NCBI GenBank assembly: GCA_027859205.1
Contig: JAQIBH010000090.1
Span: 1-64,000 of the forward strand
Reading direction: 5' to 3'
Length of the DNA stretch: 64,000 bases
Origin: Bacteroidales bacterium
GTDB taxonomy: Bacteria > Bacteroidota > Bacteroidia > Bacteroidales > UBA12077
Shown here: one piece after another, positions 17,621-27,663 of the stretch
Numbering within the stretch: the first letter of the stretch is position 1
Layout of the letters: each line of letters opens with the position of its first letter
Notes under the pieces: generated by a model
The model's database searches: none
Told to the model about the DNA's origin: nothing
The model's input: only the letters and a program-made list of their open reading frames with translations
Position numbers and translations under genes: made by a program

Positions 17621-19699
17621 ATGAGAATATTTAAAATAACTATATTATCGCTTTTTATCCTATGTGCAAATAGTCTTTTTAGTAAGGCTCAGGAAAATCT
17701 GAAAATTAAAAAAAGCGACTTTAAAATAGAAATAAAGGAAGTAGGTTTTAAAGATGCTTGGAAAGATATAAAAGAAGGAGAAAAGCTATTTACAGCGGGA
17801 TTAGGTACTTTCCCCAATGCCTTGGTTTATTATTTAAAAGCAAATAAATATAATTCAGAGTGCGCTAAGCTAAGTTATAAAATAGGTGTTTGTTATTTAG
17901 CAACAGATAAGTTTTATTATGCTACAGAATATTTGGAAAAGGCTTATTTAAAAGATAATAACATTGCTGACGATGTTCATTTAATGTTAGCTAGAGCTTA
18001 TCATTTGAATCTTGATTTTGATAATGCTATCGAAAATTATAATGCTTATTACAATTCTTTTTCAGTGAAAAATTTGGAGAAATATGATATCAGTGTCGAT
18101 AAATACATAAAAGAATGTAAGTATGGGCAAGAACTTGTCAATAGTCCAGTAAGGGTAATAATTAATAATTTGGGTGAAAGAATTAATTCTGAATTCGACG
18201 ATTACAATCCTGTATTACATCCTAATCAAAACTTATTGTATTTTACTTCACGATGCAATGTTGATAAAAAAGACAAAAGATTAAAAGTAGATAATAAGTA
18301 CAAAGAAAATATCTTTATTTCTGAACAGGCAGGTGAGCTATGGAGAAAACCCAAAATTATTGAAAATAAACTTGATTCAAAAAGCAATGAGTCTTTATTG
18401 ACATTATCATCTGATGGAAGTAAAATATTTTTATACAATGGTGAAGAAAATGGCGGTGATATAATGGTAAGTGAATTGAAAAAAGATAGTTGGAAATCAC
18501 CTAAAAGAATATCTGGCAGGATCTTATCAAAAAGCAAAGAAACTACAATTACTTTTAGTCCTGATGAAAGTGAAATGTTTTTTGTATCCAACCAGTACGG
18601 TACTATTGGTGGTATGGATATTTTTTATAGTAAGATAGATGCTAAAGGTAAATGGACTGAACCAATGAATATGAATGCGGCCATTAATACTCCTTATGAC
18701 GAAGAAGCTGTTTATTGGCATCCTAAAGTAGATAAGTTATATTTTAGTTCACAAGGTCATAATTCAATGGGTGGATTTGATGTATTTGTAATGGAAAGAG
18801 ATATAAATGGTGTGTGGTCAAGTCCAGAAAATTTGGGATATCCAATTAATACACCAAGCGATGATATTTTCTTTAAAATGGACGAAACAAATAAACATGC
18901 TTATTATTCATCTGTTCGCGATAATGGTTATGGTGGAAAAGATTTATATAAAGTAATAATACTTGGTGAAGAAAAAATGTTAAAACTAAAAACTGATGAT
19001 ATTTATTTAGCATGGAATCATATACCAATTGATGATTTATTTTATCATGTGCCCTCTGAAATAAAAGTAGACACTGCCTTATTTATGGTTGGAATGGTTA
19101 CAGATTCTAAATCGGGCGAATCAATAAAACTTACTAAAATTGAGGTAATTGATCTTGAGTTAAGCCAGGTTGTTGCAACAGGATTAACAGATACAGCAGG
19201 AATGTATCAAATAAAAATTCCTAAGAATAAGGATTATGGAGTTGAGGTTACAGCCAAAGATTATTTGTTCTTTGTTGAAATTGCTTATTTATCACAAAAA
19301 CAGGTTGTTAAAAGTAAAATAACAGTGAATTTCCAATTAGATAAGATCGATGTTGGTGCAACAATGGTTTTAAATAATATTTTCTTTGAAACAAATAAAG
19401 CAACAATAAAGGTTGAGTCTACTACAGAACTTGAACGTCTTGCAAATCTGTTGATTGAAAATCCTACAATTCGACTTGAGATTTCTGGACATACAGATAA
19501 TGTAGGTTCGTTCCGAGCAAATCAAAAACTTTCGGAATCTCGTGCTAAAAGTGTTGTTGATTATATGGTTAGTAAAGGTGTTGGTTCAAGTCGTCTAGAG
19601 TATAAGGGTTATTCTTTTAATCAACCTATTGCCGATAATAATACAGCTGAAGGACGTGGTAAGAATCGTCGTGTAGAGTTTAAGGTACTGAGCAAATAA
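17621..19699 (+). CDS. TPR / PD40 beta-propeller / regulatory-like domain / OmpA-family protein (PorE-like architecture)
   Basis: TPR-like N-terminus; PD40 repeats (DGSKIFLYNGEENGGDIMVSE, DESEMFFVSNQYGTIGGMDIFYSK); C-terminal OmpA LEISGHTDNVGSFRANQKLSESRAKSVVDYM. Confidence 0.9.
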   Translation: MRIFKITILSLFILCANSLFSKAQENLKIKKSDFKIEIKEVGFKDAWKDIKEGEKLFTAGLGTFPNALVYYLKANKYNSECAKLSYKIGVCYLATDKFYYATEYLEKAYLKDNNIADDVHLMLARAYHLNLDFDNAIENYNAYYNSFSVKNLEKYDISVDKYIKECKYGQELVNSPVRVIINNLGERINSEFDDYNPVLHPNQNLLYFTSRCNVDKKDKRLKVDNKYKENIFISEQAGELWRKPKIIENKLDSKSNESLLTLSSDGSKIFLYNGEENGGDIMVSELKKDSWKSPKRISGRILSKSKETTITFSPDESEMFFVSNQYGTIGGMDIFYSKIDAKGKWTEPMNMNAAINTPYDEEAVYWHPKVDKLYFSSQGHNSMGGFDVFVMERDINGVWSSPENLGYPINTPSDDIFFKMDETNKHAYYSSVRDNGYGGKDLYKVIILGEEKMLKLKTDDIYLAWNHIPIDDLFYHVPSEIKVDTALFMVGMVTDSKSGESIKLTKIEVIDLELSQVVATGLTDTAGMYQIKIPKNKDYGVEVTAKDYLFFVEIAYLSQKQVVKSKITVNFQLDKIDVGATMVLNNIFFETNKATIKVESTTELERLANLLIENPTIRLEISGHTDNVGSFRANQKLSESRAKSVVDYMVSKGVGSSRLEYKGYSFNQPIADNNTAEGRGKNRRVEFKVLSK

Positions 19700-19727
19700 G
19701 ATTTAATAGTAAGAATTAAGAAAATTA

Positions 19728-19765
19728 AAAGGACAGAAAATTCAATACTGAATTTTCTGTCCTTT
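19728..19765 (+). terminator. Strong hairpin terminator, perfect 17-bp stem
   Basis: AAAGGACAGAAAATTCA-atac-TGAATTTTCTGTCCTTT followed by T-rich tract. Confidence 0.85.
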
Positions 19766-19796
19766 CTTTATTATGGTCAATTTAATAAATTTGTTT

Positions 19797-19949
19797 TCAA
19801 ACAAGCATTATTAAAATTATTGAACCGTATATAATTGGAATCAAGGATACATTTTTCTTAAAAATAAGGTCTGAAAATACCGAAGCCAATGTTATAAATA
19901 GTATATACAATCGACATTGAAAGCGGATTACGATGAATAGTAAAACCAT
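19797..19949 (-). pseudogene. Possible remnant of a membrane protein gene (short hydrophobic ORF)
   Basis: Reverse-strand reading MVLLFIVIRFQCRLYILFITLASVFSDLIFKKNVSLIPIIYGSIILIMLV*; no coding context. Confidence 0.2.
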
Positions 19950-20330
19950 TTATACCAACAAACATAATAATTATGGAGAAATAGTTAAGGTCAACCTAAC
20001 TTGATGCATTTAGGTCGCTCTTTTTAGATTTTTTTTTTTTAAAAAGATGTAAACAATTCAATCGTGCATGCCGTCCACCATATTCTTCTTAAAATACTCA
20101 CTTAGAATAAATATAGACTAACAATACGATCTAACAAGTAATTTGGGCAGGTTAAAATTCCTCGGATAATTTAAAAATGGTGTTCAGAAGAATTTGCGGA
20201 AAAACCGATTAGAATGATGAAATTTAAAATAACCCCGTTATAAGCTTTAATGCAATTGGAAAATATAACTTTCCCAAGAGGTTGTTTAAAAATTTAATCA
20301 TTATAACTAACGATGCTAAGTGATTATTAA

Positions 20331-20368
20331 ATAGCAAAAGAGGGATGAAACCATCCCTCTTTTGCTAT
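20331..20368 (-). terminator. Strong hairpin terminator, perfect 17-bp stem
   Basis: ATAGCAAAAGAGGGATG-aaac-CATCCCTCTTTTGCTAT, downstream of the cytochrome gene. Confidence 0.75.
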
Positions 20369-20412
20369 ACACCTTCATAAATAATTGCTATGAAACTATA
20401 ATAATTGAAGAT

Positions 20413-21687
20413 TTATTTTGTTACGTGCATATTTAGTGCTCCAGAAACAGCTTCCTCAAGTGTTTTATCAGGAATTCCATCAGTTGCACTCCTATTATGA
20501 CAACCAAGACATGAATATGCTGGACTTAATGAAGCTGGTCTTGTTGCGTCATCTCGAACTGCAGAACCATCTTCAGTAAACATTGAGTTAGCATCTACTG
20601 TAATTTTCATTAAATGAGAATGTACATCACCTTCAAAGGTACTCTCACCTCTTTTAGCACCTGATTTTGCAGCATATGGCATATGACAATCTATACAAGT
20701 AGCACTTGCACCATGATTAGTTGTTGCTTCTTGAGTAGAATGACAAGTTGCACAATCTTTTGTAATACCATCACCGTCCCATATAACTCGTTTGTGAGGA
20801 TCATGACAAGTTATACAATCCATTCCGTTTGCGCCATGAGCAGTTTTTGTAAATTCATCCCATTGTTCATGATGCTTAATAAATCCACCACTAGCATCTA
20901 TTTTATTTGCATAACCTCTATTATGACATGTTCCACAAAGGAATGTTACGTCGTCACCTAATTCATTTGGAGTTTGAACAATACCATCAACTTCTAATCC
21001 GCCAATTGAATTATCAAGATGAGCAAATTCGTATACTCTATCAATATTATCTGATGAAGGATCTGCAATATGGTCGCTACCAGGTCCATGACAAGCTTCA
21101 CAACCTACACCACCTTCAGTGAAATCACCTAGTCCATCAACTCCTTCAAGCCAAGTGCCATCTTGAGTTCCACCGGTAGTATGACATTTAAAACAGCTAT
21201 AGTTGTATGTTTTTTTATCAGCTGGATGGTAATTTCCCCAACCGTGATTTTCGCCTCCATAAAAATTTATCTGGTTAACACCGAACCCTGGGTTAAATTC
21301 ACTTTCAGCAGTACCAATTATATCGCCATCCGTACCAACGAATCTAGTTTTCCAACCATATCCACCAACAACTCCTGCAATATTATCCCATGTTACGCTA
21401 CCATCAGTTAAATTGTTTAACCAAGTACTTTGAAAGTTATCAACTTCTACTGGGTAAACTGGTCCCAAACTACCATCAGTAATTGTAAATTTGTATGGAT
21501 GTCCAGATGCCGACCAGTCAGAGTATTTTTCCGAGTGACATGATTGACACGATTCTGAGCCAACAAATTCCTTCTCTGTTGGATTTGGTGTTGGATTTGG
21601 ATCGTCATCTTTTGAACAACTTGTAAATCCAATCGACAGAGCTAAAAATGCTATTGCCATAAATCTAATAATTCTTCTTTTTTCCAT
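20413..21687 (-). CDS. octaheme c-type cytochrome lipoprotein
   Basis: Eight CXXCH motifs (CQSCH, CFKCH, CEACH, CGTCH, CITCH, CATCH, CIDCH, CLGCH) and an N-terminal lipobox-like ALSIGFTSCSKDDDPNP. Confidence 0.93.
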   Translation of the reverse strand: MEKRRIIRFMAIAFLALSIGFTSCSKDDDPNPTPNPTEKEFVGSESCQSCHSEKYSDWSASGHPYKFTITDGSLGPVYPVEVDNFQSTWLNNLTDGSVTWDNIAGVVGGYGWKTRFVGTDGDIIGTAESEFNPGFGVNQINFYGGENHGWGNYHPADKKTYNYSCFKCHTTGGTQDGTWLEGVDGLGDFTEGGVGCEACHGPGSDHIADPSSDNIDRVYEFAHLDNSIGGLEVDGIVQTPNELGDDVTFLCGTCHNRGYANKIDASGGFIKHHEQWDEFTKTAHGANGMDCITCHDPHKRVIWDGDGITKDCATCHSTQEATTNHGASATCIDCHMPYAAKSGAKRGESTFEGDVHSHLMKITVDANSMFTEDGSAVRDDATRPASLSPAYSCLGCHNRSATDGIPDKTLEEAVSGALNMHVTK

Positions 21688-21814
21688 GTTTTAAATATTT
21701 AAGGATTTTAATATCTTTTAATATGGTAAAAATAGAATGCTGTTAGTTTTTTTACAATAGCATAAATCACGTAATTTATGTACCATGAAATACGTAGATA
21801 ATTCTGATCTAAAA

Positions 21815-22462
21815 TTATGATAAATTTATAATATTATTTCGAAGTGCATATTTAACAAGAGCTACGGCAGATTTAACGTTTAATTTTTGCATAATATTTC
21901 TTCTATGCGTTTCTACTGTCCTGATACTAATATTTAAGTTATTGGCAATTTTTTGATTGCTTAAATCTTCAACGATCATTTTAATTATTTCTATCTCTCT
22001 TTTGGTTAAAATTGCTTGTTCATTTTGTTCGGTAACGTTATTTTCAACAAGAGAAATTAATGTTGTAGAAGCATGTTTTCCTATATATTTCTCTCCTTTG
22101 GTGACAGTTTGTATTGCCTCAAACAGTTCAGCCTTTTTTGAATTTTTCAACAAATATCCATCAGCTCCAACCTTTAATAGCTGAATTACATATTCTTTAT
22201 TTTCATGCTGAGTTAGTATGATTATTTTAACTGATTTATTGTTTTCTTTTATTTGTTTTGTAGCCTCAATTCCTGATTTATTGGGCATTGATATATCCAT
22301 AATTATTACATCTGGTTTGAGATTGTTCGCCAGCTCAATTGCTTCTATTCCATCTTTTGCTTGACCAATAATCTCAATTTCACTATTATTAATTAACATA
22401 GCTTTAATACCATCAATTATAATAGAATGATCATCTGCTAATAATATTTTTATTTTTTTCAT
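21815..22462 (-). CDS. NarL/LuxR-family response regulator
   Basis: Receiver domain (LADDHSIIIDGIKAML, DVIIMDISMPNKSG) and LuxR HTH (LTKREIEIIKMIVEDLSNQKIANNLNISIRTVETHRRNIMQKL). Confidence 0.95.
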   Translation of the reverse strand: MKKIKILLADDHSIIIDGIKAMLINNSEIEIIGQAKDGIEAIELANNLKPDVIIMDISMPNKSGIEATKQIKENNKSVKIIILTQHENKEYVIQLLKVGADGYLLKNSKKAELFEAIQTVTKGEKYIGKHASTTLISLVENNVTEQNEQAILTKREIEIIKMIVEDLSNQKIANNLNISIRTVETHRRNIMQKLNVKSAVALVKYALRNNIINLS

Positions 22463-24255
22463 TAGTTTTCTTTTAATGGTATGTCAATTATAATTTCTGT
22501 GCCTTGATTTTTAGCAGAGTTAAAATTAATAAATCCACTAAAAGCAGAAACCCGTTCTTCCATACTTATTAAACCAATTCCTTTATGTTCGGTTCTTAAG
22601 CTTTCGGCTTTTACATCAAATCCAACACCATTGTCTTCAATTACAACACTTACAGTATCGGTATGATTAATAATATGAATATTTGATTGAGATGCTTTTG
22701 AATGCTTAATTATATTATTTAGTGCTTCTTGTATTATTCTATATAATGCTTTTTCTAGTCTTGTATCAAATCTTTTTGTAAAATTGAATGCTTCAAAATT
22801 TATTTTAACACTATGTTTTGATTGAATTTCACTTATTAAATTCTCTACAGCTGTTACTAAACCAAAATCTTTAAGTAAAATAGGAATTAAATCATAAGCA
22901 ATTATTTTTGATTCCTTTATGGTATTGTCGATTAAAGTTTGGAGTCGAACAACATGTTTTGTATACTCTTTTTCCACTTTTGGTTTCTTAGTAAAGTTGT
23001 TTTCAATAGAATAAGATATAGCTGTTAACATTTGACCTAAACCATCATGAATTTCGGATGCAATTCTTAAGCGCTCTTTCTCTTGTGCTTCGTTTATTTC
23101 TATTAAATGCTCCTTACGAATTTTACTCAGTTTTTCTTCAGCCTTCTTACTTTCTCTTAAATCATGAGCAATAAAAATTACTCCAGAAAAATTATCGTCT
23201 CTATCTTTAAGAATCGAGCAAGAAAATAATACGGGAATTATTTCACCTGATTTAGAAATGTATTCTTTTTCTTTATTGTGTTGTGCACCATATTTTATTA
23301 ATTCAGAGGCTTTTAGTTTAAAACCAGATTCTTTATCTTTAATAATTACAGAAATGTTTTTATTAATTAATTCACTTTTACTGTAAGATAACAAATCACA
23401 CGTTGCATTATTAATTGTTAAAATTTCTCCATCAGTGTTTGTAACTAGTAAAGATTCAAACATACCGGTTATTATACTATCAAAATAATCTCTCGAGACT
23501 GTTAAGTTCTCTATTTCTTCAATCATTCTATTAAATGAAATTCCAAGTTCTTCTATTTCATCACCAGTATTTACATTTGCACGTATTGTAAAATTCCCAT
23601 TAGCAATCATTTGTGTTGACTTAACAAGATTTCTAATCGGAATATTTATTCTTTGAACAAATTTTAAACCCCATTTATATCCGATAAAAAGTAATATTAT
23701 GGAAAACCCAATTATTGCTATAATACTGTGTTTTGAGGATGTTTTATATACAACTGTGTGATTAATTATTTCTGCATTTGTTTCAACTAAAATTGACTGT
23801 AAATCAACGTGTATTTCGTTAATGATTATATCAATCTCATTAATAAAGGAATTTGAGACTTTTTGGCTGAAATTATGTTCGGAGAACTCTATTACTATTT
23901 TATTAAATAATTCTAAATTCTGTTTAATTTTTATCATTAATGATTTGTTATGCCTATGTGATAAATTAGATAAACAATTATCAATATTTGAATATGCATT
24001 GTTTAAATAAGAATCATACTTTGCATAGTTATTTTCTTCTTTGTACCGTATATAATCGTATGCTGGGGCAATAATCTGATTTACAGAAATACGTAATTCT
24101 TGTACTGCCTCAAGTTCAATATATTCAACAACGATATTATTAGAAGTGTTTGTTAATACCAAAATACAGACTAAACCGGTAAGGGCAATCAAAACATTTC
24201 CGATTAACATTCCTGTTAAACCTTTAAATAATTTATTTGCTATATTGTTTTTCAT
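22462..24255 (-). CDS. membrane sensor histidine kinase (HAMP, PAS, HisKA_3)
   Basis: N-terminal sensor between TM segments, HAMP-like region, PAS, ASEIHDGLGQMLTAISYSIE H-box, GVGFD and GIGLISMEERV ATPase motifs. Confidence 0.93.
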   Translation of the reverse strand: MKNNIANKLFKGLTGMLIGNVLIALTGLVCILVLTNTSNNIVVEYIELEAVQELRISVNQIIAPAYDYIRYKEENNYAKYDSYLNNAYSNIDNCLSNLSHRHNKSLMIKIKQNLELFNKIVIEFSEHNFSQKVSNSFINEIDIIINEIHVDLQSILVETNAEIINHTVVYKTSSKHSIIAIIGFSIILLFIGYKWGLKFVQRINIPIRNLVKSTQMIANGNFTIRANVNTGDEIEELGISFNRMIEEIENLTVSRDYFDSIITGMFESLLVTNTDGEILTINNATCDLLSYSKSELINKNISVIIKDKESGFKLKASELIKYGAQHNKEKEYISKSGEIIPVLFSCSILKDRDDNFSGVIFIAHDLRESKKAEEKLSKIRKEHLIEINEAQEKERLRIASEIHDGLGQMLTAISYSIENNFTKKPKVEKEYTKHVVRLQTLIDNTIKESKIIAYDLIPILLKDFGLVTAVENLISEIQSKHSVKINFEAFNFTKRFDTRLEKALYRIIQEALNNIIKHSKASQSNIHIINHTDTVSVVIEDNGVGFDVKAESLRTEHKGIGLISMEERVSAFSGFINFNSAKNQGTEIIIDIPLKEN

Positions 24256-24451
24256 TAATTATATCGTTAATTACTAACTTGTTGTTGTTGAGTTTTAGTT
24301 GAATTGCAGCGCAATATAAAAAAAATATTCAGATATTCGTATCTGTTATTATCTTTTTAAAAGCAGAATTTCGTATTCTTTTATCAAACACTTTTAATAA
24401 TAAAATATTAGCTTTGTAATTCAAATATTATTCATAATAAAATATTATATA

Positions 24452-25558
24452 ATGAAAAATACAGCATTTACACAATTTCATATTGATTTAGGAGCTAAAA
24501 TGCTTCCCTTTTGCGGATTTAATATGCCTATTGAATATTCAGGAATTAATGATGAACACATGACCGTTCGTGAAAAAATTGGTGTTTTTGATGTTTCCCA
24601 CATGGGTGAGTTTTGGGTAAAAGGGCCAAAAGCTTTTGATTTAGTTCAGAAAGTAACATCAAACGATGTAGCCGAATTATATAATGGTAAAGTTCAGTAT
24701 TCATGTTTTCCGAACGGTAAAGGTGGAATCGTTGACGATTTATTAGTTTACAAATTTGATGATGAAACTTATTTATTAGTTGTAAACGCAGCAAATATTG
24801 ATAAGGATTGGGCTTGGGTAGCTAAAAATGCAAAGGAAATGGGATTGGAAGTTGGTAAAGAAGTTTACAATGCTTCTGATGAAATTGCTCAGTTGGCTGT
24901 TCAAGGTCCTTTAGCTTTAAAAGCAATGCAAAAACTTACTTCAGCTAATGTTGTTGATATGGAATATTATACTTTTCAAAAATGCGATTTTGCAGGCATT
25001 AAGGATGTTCTTTTCTCTACAACTGGTTATACAGGATCAGGAGGTTGCGAAATTTATGTTGATAATAAAGATGCAGAAAAATTGTGGAAAGCTGTTTTTG
25101 AAGCTGGTGAAGAATTTGGAATTAAACCAATTGGATTAGGTGCGCGTGATACACTTAGGTTAGAATCAGGTTTCTGTTTATACGGTAACGATATTAATGA
25201 TGAAACTTCAGCAATTCAAGCTGGCTTAGGTTGGATAACAAAGTTTGTTGATGGGAACGATTTTATCGATCGTGAAAAGTGGGAAAAACAAAAAGAAGAA
25301 GGTGTTCCTCAAAGATTAAAAGGTTTTATAATGATAGACCGTGGAATTCCTCGTCAACATTACAAAGTGGTTGATGCAGAGGGAAACGAAATAGGCGAAG
25401 TTACTTCAGGAACTATGTCTCCAATAATTAAGCAGGGAATTGGAATGGCATATTTAAATAAGGGTTTTTGGAAATTAGGAACGGAAATTTTTATTGAAAT
25501 TCGAAACAAAAAAATAAAAGCAAAAGTTGCTCGTGCACCTTTTCATGAAAATAAATAA
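24452..25558 (+). CDS. gcvT: glycine cleavage system aminomethyltransferase (T protein)
   Basis: [54 protein letters not shown]. Confidence 0.95.
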   Translation: MKNTAFTQFHIDLGAKMLPFCGFNMPIEYSGINDEHMTVREKIGVFDVSHMGEFWVKGPKAFDLVQKVTSNDVAELYNGKVQYSCFPNGKGGIVDDLLVYKFDDETYLLVVNAANIDKDWAWVAKNAKEMGLEVGKEVYNASDEIAQLAVQGPLALKAMQKLTSANVVDMEYYTFQKCDFAGIKDVLFSTTGYTGSGGCEIYVDNKDAEKLWKAVFEAGEEFGIKPIGLGARDTLRLESGFCLYGNDINDETSAIQAGLGWITKFVDGNDFIDREKWEKQKEEGVPQRLKGFIMIDRGIPRQHYKVVDAEGNEIGEVTSGTMSPIIKQGIGMAYLNKGFWKLGTEIFIEIRNKKIKAKVARAPFHENK

Positions 25559-25575
25559 TTACAAAATTTTATACT

Positions 25576-25607
25576 AAAAACCCTACTATTTTATAGTGGG
25601 GTTTTTT
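25576..25607 (+). terminator. Hairpin terminator downstream of gcvT
   Basis: AAAAACCCTACTAT...ATAGTGGGGTTTTTT with one G:U pair. Confidence 0.7.
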
Positions 25608-25637
25608 ATTAACTTAGCTAGTTTAAAAACTATTGTT

Positions 25638-26354
25638 ATGTACAAAATAGAAGTTTGTTTATCTCCTGAGTTATTCGATAAATATACTTTAGAAAATAAA
25701 ATTGTTGTTATAGTTGATATTTTGAGAGCAACAAGCATTATAACCACAATGTTTCATAATGGACTTAAAAAGTTAATTCCTGTAAATAGTTTAAAGGAAG
25801 CTAATAAATATAAAAACGATGGATATTTAGTAGCAGCTGAGCGAAATGGACGGAAAGTAGATTTTGCCGATTATGGAAATTCTCCTTTCGAGTTTACAAC
25901 TGAAAATCTAGAAGGAAAAACATTGGTTTATAGCACTACAAACGGAACAAATACAATAAATATAGCTGCTAAATCTGAATCTGTTTTAATTGCATCGTTT
26001 TTGAATTTATCAAGTGTAGCTCATTATGTAGTAAATCAAAAAAAAGATGTATTAATTCTATGCTCTGGATGGGAAGGTAATTTTTGTATTGAGGACTCAT
26101 TATTTGCAGGTGCGTTAACCGAAAAATTACTAACTAGTAAAAATTTCACTACGAATTGTGACTCAGTAATTTTGTCTTTAGATTTATGGAATATTGCAAA
26201 AATTGATATCAATCAATATATAAAAAAAATATATCAATACAATCGTTTAATAAATCTTGGCATGGAAGAAATTGTTAATTATTGTTTTAGGATTGATATG
26301 ACAGAGGTTTTACCTGTTATTGAAAAATATTACTTAGTTAACATAAATAAATAG
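25638..26354 (+). CDS. comB: 2-phosphosulfolactate phosphatase (ComB) family protein
   Basis: KIVVIVDILRATSIITTMFHNG, LVAAERNGRKVDFADYGNSPFEF, TLVYSTTNGTNTI; ATG at 25638 preferred over track start. Confidence 0.85.
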   Translation: MYKIEVCLSPELFDKYTLENKIVVIVDILRATSIITTMFHNGLKKLIPVNSLKEANKYKNDGYLVAAERNGRKVDFADYGNSPFEFTTENLEGKTLVYSTTNGTNTINIAAKSESVLIASFLNLSSVAHYVVNQKKDVLILCSGWEGNFCIEDSLFAGALTEKLLTSKNFTTNCDSVILSLDLWNIAKIDINQYIKKIYQYNRLINLGMEEIVNYCFRIDMTEVLPVIEKYYLVNINK

Positions 26355-26517
26355 TTTATTTCAGATTGTTTTCTTTTACATTATTCATAAATTTATACTG
26401 CTAAATATATTTTAAAAAAAATATCAAAGATCATAGACATATAAATTGATTTATTTAAAATTTGTTCGCATATTGTATTTTTATTTTAATTAGTTAATAA
26501 TTATAAAACAACCAGTT

Positions 26518-27591
26518 ATGAGAAAACATATTTTTAATGCAGGTCCGTGTAAGTTGTCAGATTCATTATTGAAGAATACATCTGAGGCAATCGTTGAACT
26601 TAATGGTTTAGGTCAATCATTAATTGAAATTTCGCACAGAAGTAAAGATTTTCAAGCTGTAATGGATGAGACAGTTGAATTAATGAAAGAAGTTTTGAGT
26701 ATACCTGAAGGATATTCAGTTGTATTTTTAGGAGGTGGAGCAAGTCTTCAATTTGCTATGATTCCTTATAACTTTATGCAATCAAAATCATTTTATGTAA
26801 ATACAGGAACTTGGTCGTCAAAAGCGATTAAAGAAGCAAAAATGTGGGGCGAGGTTGTTGAAATATCTTCAAAGGATAAAAATTTCTCTTATTATCCAAA
26901 GGGATATGATATTCCTAATGATGTTGATTATGTTCATATTACAACAAACAATACAATTTCTGGAACAGAAATTTTTGAAGATCTAGACGTTAAAGCACCT
27001 TTATTTGCAGATATGTCTTCTGATTTTTTAAGTCGTCCGGTTGATGTTTCTAAATACGATATGATTTATGGTGGAGCCCAAAAGAATTTAGGCCCGGCAG
27101 GTGTTGCTTTTATAATTATTAAAGATGCTTTGTTAGAAAAAGTTGTAGCAGATCGTAAAATTCCAACAATGTTGCAATACGGAATTCATATCGAAAAAGG
27201 ATCAATGTATAATACTCCTCCTGTATTTAATATTTTTGCTGTTCGTGAAACATTGAAATGGGTTAAAGCAATGGGCGGGGTAAAAGAAATGGAAAAATTA
27301 GCTATTAAAAGAGCCGAGTTGCTTTATAATGCAATCGATAGCAGTAATATGTTTGTTAGTCCAATTGCAAAAGAAGATCGTTCAAGAATGAACATTGTTT
27401 TTATTATGAAAGATAAATACAAAGATATTGAGGCTGAATTTATAGCTTTTGCTGGAGAAAGAAATTGTGTGGGAGTTAAGGGTCACCGTTCAGTTGGTGG
27501 ATTCCGTGCTTCTACATACAATGCATCTACAATTGAAGATGTTCAAGCATTGGTTACTGCGATGAAAGATTTCGAAGCAAAAAACGCATAA
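26518..27591 (+). CDS. serC: phosphoserine aminotransferase
   Basis: FNAGPCKLSDSLL, ISHRSKDF, MIYGGAQKNLGPAG, GHRSVGGFRASTYNA. Confidence 0.96.
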   Translation: MRKHIFNAGPCKLSDSLLKNTSEAIVELNGLGQSLIEISHRSKDFQAVMDETVELMKEVLSIPEGYSVVFLGGGASLQFAMIPYNFMQSKSFYVNTGTWSSKAIKEAKMWGEVVEISSKDKNFSYYPKGYDIPNDVDYVHITTNNTISGTEIFEDLDVKAPLFADMSSDFLSRPVDVSKYDMIYGGAQKNLGPAGVAFIIIKDALLEKVVADRKIPTMLQYGIHIEKGSMYNTPPVFNIFAVRETLKWVKAMGGVKEMEKLAIKRAELLYNAIDSSNMFVSPIAKEDRSRMNIVFIMKDKYKDIEAEFIAFAGERNCVGVKGHRSVGGFRASTYNASTIEDVQALVTAMKDFEAKNA

Positions 27592-27608
27592 ATTAATATG
27601 TAAAATAT

Positions 27609-27636
27609 AAGACTCAAAGCATTTACTTTGAGTCTT
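27609..27636 (+). terminator. Hairpin between serC and serA
   Basis: AAGACTCAAAG-catttA-CTTTGAGTCTT followed by TTTA. Confidence 0.65.
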
Positions 27637-27663
27637 TTTATTAATCCTTAAAACCAAAGAATT

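Noticed and set aside
24256-24451. Glycine riboswitch upstream of gcvT
   Set aside because: The leader is very AT-rich and I could not identify conserved glycine aptamer elements.
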